44,548 bases of DNA. It comes from TMED26 sp002694075. GTDB taxonomy: Bacteria; Pseudomonadota; Alphaproteobacteria; Thalassobaculales; Thalassobaculaceae. The notes below the pieces were generated by a model that saw nothing but the letters and a program-made list of their open reading frames with translations, made no database searches and was not told the DNA's origin. A program made the translations under genes and the position numbers. Location of the stretch: NCBI GenBank assembly GCA_036160575.1, contig JAYYDT010000099.1, positions 1 to 44,548 on the forward strand, written 5' to 3'. Shown here piece by piece: positions 42,304 through 44,548 of the stretch. Each line of letters starts with the position of its first letter. The first letter of the stretch is position 1.

Positions 42304-43317
42304 CTATCGCGGCGCGCGCCGCATCCAAACGATCAATGCGCCGACCAGCAACGCGCCGGCGCCCAGGCCGGCGAACGGCGCCCACGGGGCGATGCCCCAG
42401 GCCGCGCCCCAAAGGCCGGCGCCACAGAGCGCGACGGCGCCGGCGACCTGGTCATGGCGGCGCCCGGCCATCACCGCCTGTTGGTAAAAATGCTCCCGGT
42501 GGGCCTCGAAGATGTTGGCACCCCGCGCCAGCCGCCGAAACAAGGTGACCGTGGCGTCGACGAAATAATACAGCGGCAAAATTAGGCAGGCCGTCCAAAT
42601 CGGACCGCCAACATTGTCCAGGCCGGCCGCCGCGATGGCAAGCCAGCCCAGCAGGTATCCGAGCGGGACACTGCCGACATCGCCAAGGAAAATCCGCGCC
42701 GGATGCCAGTTCCAGCGTAGAAAACCAGCCGCCGCCGCCACCACCACCAGGGCCGGCACGAACAAGCCGGCCATCGCCGCGCCGCCAAGGGCGTAAGCGA
42801 CGCCAGCCAGGCCACCGGCGATAACCACAGTCTCGACACCGCTGATGCCGTCGATGCCGTCCATGAAATTGAAGAGGTTGATGAACCACAGCCAAATCAC
42901 CGCGGTCACCACCCAATCGACCGGCGCGGGCAGAAATTCGCCGAATAGGCCGTGGCCGGGCACTCCCCACAAACCGAGCGCGACGGCCGCCGATTGGGCC
43001 AGCAAGCGCAGGCGCGCACCAAGGCCGTAAAGATCGTCGAGAAAGCTCACCACCGCCAAACCGCCGGCGGCGACAAGTGGCCAGAGCAGCGCCGATGGCG
43101 CTTGGCCTAATGCGAAGGCGGCGCCCCAGCCGGCGACAACCGCCGCCACCACCGCCAAGCCGCCGCCGCGCGGTGTCGGGCGATCATGGCTGCTGCGATG
43201 ATTGGGATGATCGAGGATTTGCCGACGTGTCAGCGCGCCGATCAGCAAGCGGGTGCCGACCAGCGCGACTAGGGCCGCGATGAACGGCGGGAGGGCGGCG
43301 GTTAGAAGGGCGTTCAC
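42304..43317 (-). CDS. WecA/MraY-like polyprenyl-phosphate sugar-phosphate transferase (GT4-type membrane enzyme)
   Basis: A 337-residue inner-membrane enzyme with about ten helices, of the PNPT family. It moves a HexNAc-1-phosphate from UDP to undecaprenyl phosphate to start a surface glycan. Diagnostic residues are the DD at 94-95 (SFLDDLYG), NLFNFMDGIDGIS at about 147-159, FLGDVGS, and the cytoplasmic HREHFYQQ loop. The start is a GTG ending at 43317 with GGAG 7 bases upstream. It is not MraY itself (no cell-wall cluster). It probably pairs with the downstream dehydratase. A strong terminator separates it from the ABC permease genes upstream. Confidence 0.92.
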   Translation of the reverse strand: MNALLTAALPPFIAALVALVGTRLLIGALTRRQILDHPNHRSSHDRPTPRGGGLAVVAAVVAGWGAAFALGQAPSALLWPLVAAGGLAVVSFLDDLYGLGARLRLLAQSAAVALGLWGVPGHGLFGEFLPAPVDWVVTAVIWLWFINLFNFMDGIDGISGVETVVIAGGLAGVAYALGGAAMAGLFVPALVVVAAAAGFLRWNWHPARIFLGDVGSVPLGYLLGWLAIAAAGLDNVGGPIWTACLILPLYYFVDATVTLFRRLARGANIFEAHREHFYQQAVMAGRRHDQVAGAVALCGAGLWGAAWGIAPWAPFAGLGAGALLVGALIVWMRRAPR

Positions 43318-43342
43318 ATTCAGGCTCCGCGCGGCATCGGCG

Positions 43343-43376
43343 AAAAAAAAGCTCCGCGGCCGGCTGGCCGCGGAGC
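43343..43376 (-). terminator. Strong intrinsic terminator after the ABC permease gene
   Basis: On the minus strand an 11-bp perfect GC stem (GCTCCGCGGCC as read on plus at 43351-43361, against 43366-43376) with a four-base loop is followed by eight T's (A's at 43343-43350 on plus). It ends the minus-strand ABC transporter operon, 31 bases past its stop. Confidence 0.93.
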
Positions 43377-43406
43377 CCTGTGATTAACGCGCCGTGGCGC
43401 CGGCGT

Positions 43407-44303
43407 CTAGCGCGACGAGCGCAGCCGCGGGTCAAGGATGTCCCGCACGGCGTCACCGAACAGGTTGAACCCGAACACCGCGACGGTAATCGCCAGGCCC
43501 GGCCAGATCGGCACCCAGGGGGCGCTTTCGGCGTATTCCTCGGCGCCGCCCCGCAGCATCAGCCCCCAGGCCGGTGTCGGTTCCTGCACACCCAACCCTA
43601 GGTAAGAGAGTGACGCCTCCAAGAGAATCGCCTCGCCTAAGAAGGCGGTCAGCATGATCAGGAATGGGGCCACCACATTGGGTGCGATGTGGCGCATGAT
43701 AATTCGCGCATGGCTGAAGCCGATTGAGCGCGCGGCGTCGACATAGGGCATCTCGCGCACCGCCAAAGCGCTGGAGCGGACGACTCGCGCGCAACGGGGA
43801 ACAAACGGCAGCGTGATGGCGATAATCACCTGGACCGTGCCGGGGCCGAAGATGGCGATGATCGCCAAGGCCATAATGATCAGCGGGAAGGCCAGGAAGA
43901 CATCGATGATGCGCTGGACGATCAGGTCGAACAGCCCGCCGAAGTAGGCGCTGGCGATGCCAATGACGAGGCCCAGCGCGGCGCCGATGATGGCGCAGGT
44001 GAAACCAATGGCAAGCGCGGTACGCGCACCGAAGATGACGCGCGAGAAAATATCCCGACCAAATTCGTCGGTCCCCATGAGATGCGCCCAGTTAGGAGCG
44101 GTCAGCATGAACTCAAAAGACGTGTCTTCCGGCCCATAGGGCGTGATGAACTCAGCGAAGATGGCCGCCAGAACCATCAAGATAACGACGAGCGTTCCGG
44201 CGGTTCCGAGCGGCTGTTGCCGCGCCAAGCGTTTGATTGTGACCAAAAGGTTTTTTTGATCGGGAAGCTTATTGTTTTCGATCGCGGTATCAGCGGTAAC
44301 CAT
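43407..44303 (-). CDS. Peptide/nickel-type ABC transporter permease, DppC/OppC family
   Basis: A 298-residue inner-membrane permease of the oligopeptide/dipeptide/nickel importer class. It has an N-terminal helix (about 30-55), an outside loop with the family motif MGTDEFGRDIFSRVIFGARTA, and five more helices. The EAA-loop, which docks the ATPase, is at VDAARSIGFSHARIIMRHI. The C-terminus carries LGVQEPTPAWGLML, typical of DppC. The ATG ending at 44303 follows GGGGAGG; a longer frame to 44354 is rejected on that ground. It lies just after a DppB-like gene. The binding protein and ATPases must lie outside the window, so the substrate is unknown. Confidence 0.95.
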   Translation of the reverse strand: MVTADTAIENNKLPDQKNLLVTIKRLARQQPLGTAGTLVVILMVLAAIFAEFITPYGPEDTSFEFMLTAPNWAHLMGTDEFGRDIFSRVIFGARTALAIGFTCAIIGAALGLVIGIASAYFGGLFDLIVQRIIDVFLAFPLIIMALAIIAIFGPGTVQVIIAITLPFVPRCARVVRSSALAVREMPYVDAARSIGFSHARIIMRHIAPNVVAPFLIMLTAFLGEAILLEASLSYLGLGVQEPTPAWGLMLRGGAEEYAESAPWVPIWPGLAITVAVFGFNLFGDAVRDILDPRLRSSR

Positions 44304-44319
44304 TATTTCCTCCCCACGC

Positions 44320-44548
44320 TTAGCTATAGCGGATGCGCGGATCCAGGGTCGCATAGAGCACGTCGACGACGAAGTTGGTCACCAGGAAGATGACCACGCA
44401 GAACATCACCAACGCCTGCGTCATGGTGAAATCGGACTGTAGCACCGATTCGACCAATAACTTACCAACGCCGTTCAAGTTGAAGACCTGTTCGGTGACC
44501 ACCAGGCCACCCATCAGGAACGCGAATTCCATGCCGATGATGGTGATC
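44320..44548 (-). CDS. Peptide/nickel-type ABC transporter permease, DppB/OppB family, 5' partial
   Basis: The C-terminal 75 residues of the partner permease, cut by the right edge of the window. The frame stays open to the last base (ITIIG, then MEFAFLMGGLVVTEQVF). The motif GLVVTEQVFNLNGVGKLLVES and the ending VDVLYATLDPRIRYS are typical of DppB/OppB. It is immediately upstream of the DppC-like gene with a 16-base gap, so one operon is certain. Confidence 0.93.
   Translation of the reverse strand, partial: ITIIGMEFAFLMGGLVVTEQVFNLNGVGKLLVESVLQSDFTMTQALVMFCVVIFLVTNFVVDVLYATLDPRIRYS

Overview
This window looks like chromosomal DNA from a high-G+C alphaproteobacterium, most likely a Rhodospirillales-type organism. 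Three things point there. The gene order yebC-ruvCAB-ybgC-tolQRAB-pal-cpoB-tilS-ftsH-folP-glmM-thiD runs unbroken from 13.7 to 29.4 kb. The FtsH N-terminus, an ATM1-type exporter and the N-terminal extension of FolP are typical of that group. Codons are strongly G/C-ending, apart from one AT-rich patch near 34 kb. I saw no tRNA, rRNA, insertion sequence, phage gene or CRISPR array. Coding density is very high, and no gene-free stretch exceeds about 160 bases.

Region 1 (1-13.6 kb) is mixed and partly accessory. It holds the end of a DacF-type D,D-carboxypeptidase with a SPOR domain, dtd, a group-1 glycosyltransferase and an ATM1-like ABC exporter. Next come a MocR-type aminotransferase without its DNA-binding domain, a TauD/TfdA dioxygenase and a 73-residue free-standing biotin carrier. 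These are followed by htpG behind a possible heat-shock promoter, a periplasmic copper chaperone and a metallo-beta-lactamase-fold hydrolase. A second TauD/TfdA dioxygenase is divergent from a LysR regulator, which is followed by a split thiamine-diphosphate decarboxylase of the sulfopyruvate/phosphonopyruvate type. This last group resembles an organosulfonate or phosphonate utilisation locus.

Region 2 (13.7-30.1 kb) is the housekeeping block. It covers Holliday-junction processing (RuvCAB), envelope constriction and outer-membrane integrity (Tol-Pal with YbgC and CpoB), tRNA-Ile lysidinylation, membrane proteolysis, folate and peptidoglycan precursor synthesis, and thiamine salvage. Many genes overlap by a few bases, so translational coupling is likely. 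A strong intrinsic-type hairpin lies between pal and cpoB.

Region 3 (30.1-40.3 kb) holds a DMT-family transporter, a VOC-fold protein, the ABC-F factor EttA, and a conserved hypothetical whose 5' end runs into AT-rich DNA. A two-gene sodium:solute symporter (DUF4212 subunit plus VC_2705-type transporter) sits behind a leader-like terminator hairpin. The transporter carries a textbook EF-hand loop just before its sodium-site helix. After a terminator come a small membrane protein, a succinate-semialdehyde-type dehydrogenase, an acyl-CoA dehydrogenase, a MaoC-fold protein without the usual catalytic motif, and a cupin, all on one strand.

Region 4 (40.3-44.5 kb, minus strand) has an FlaA1/CapD-type UDP-sugar dehydratase and a WecA/MraY-like sugar-phosphate transferase for surface polysaccharide. 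A strong terminator separates them from two permease genes of an oligopeptide-type ABC importer, the second cut by the window edge. Nothing here is obviously a new defence or mobile system. The best leads are the TauD/LysR/ComDE-like locus, the EF-hand symporter with its hairpin leader, and the aminotransferase-dioxygenase-biotin carrier group.
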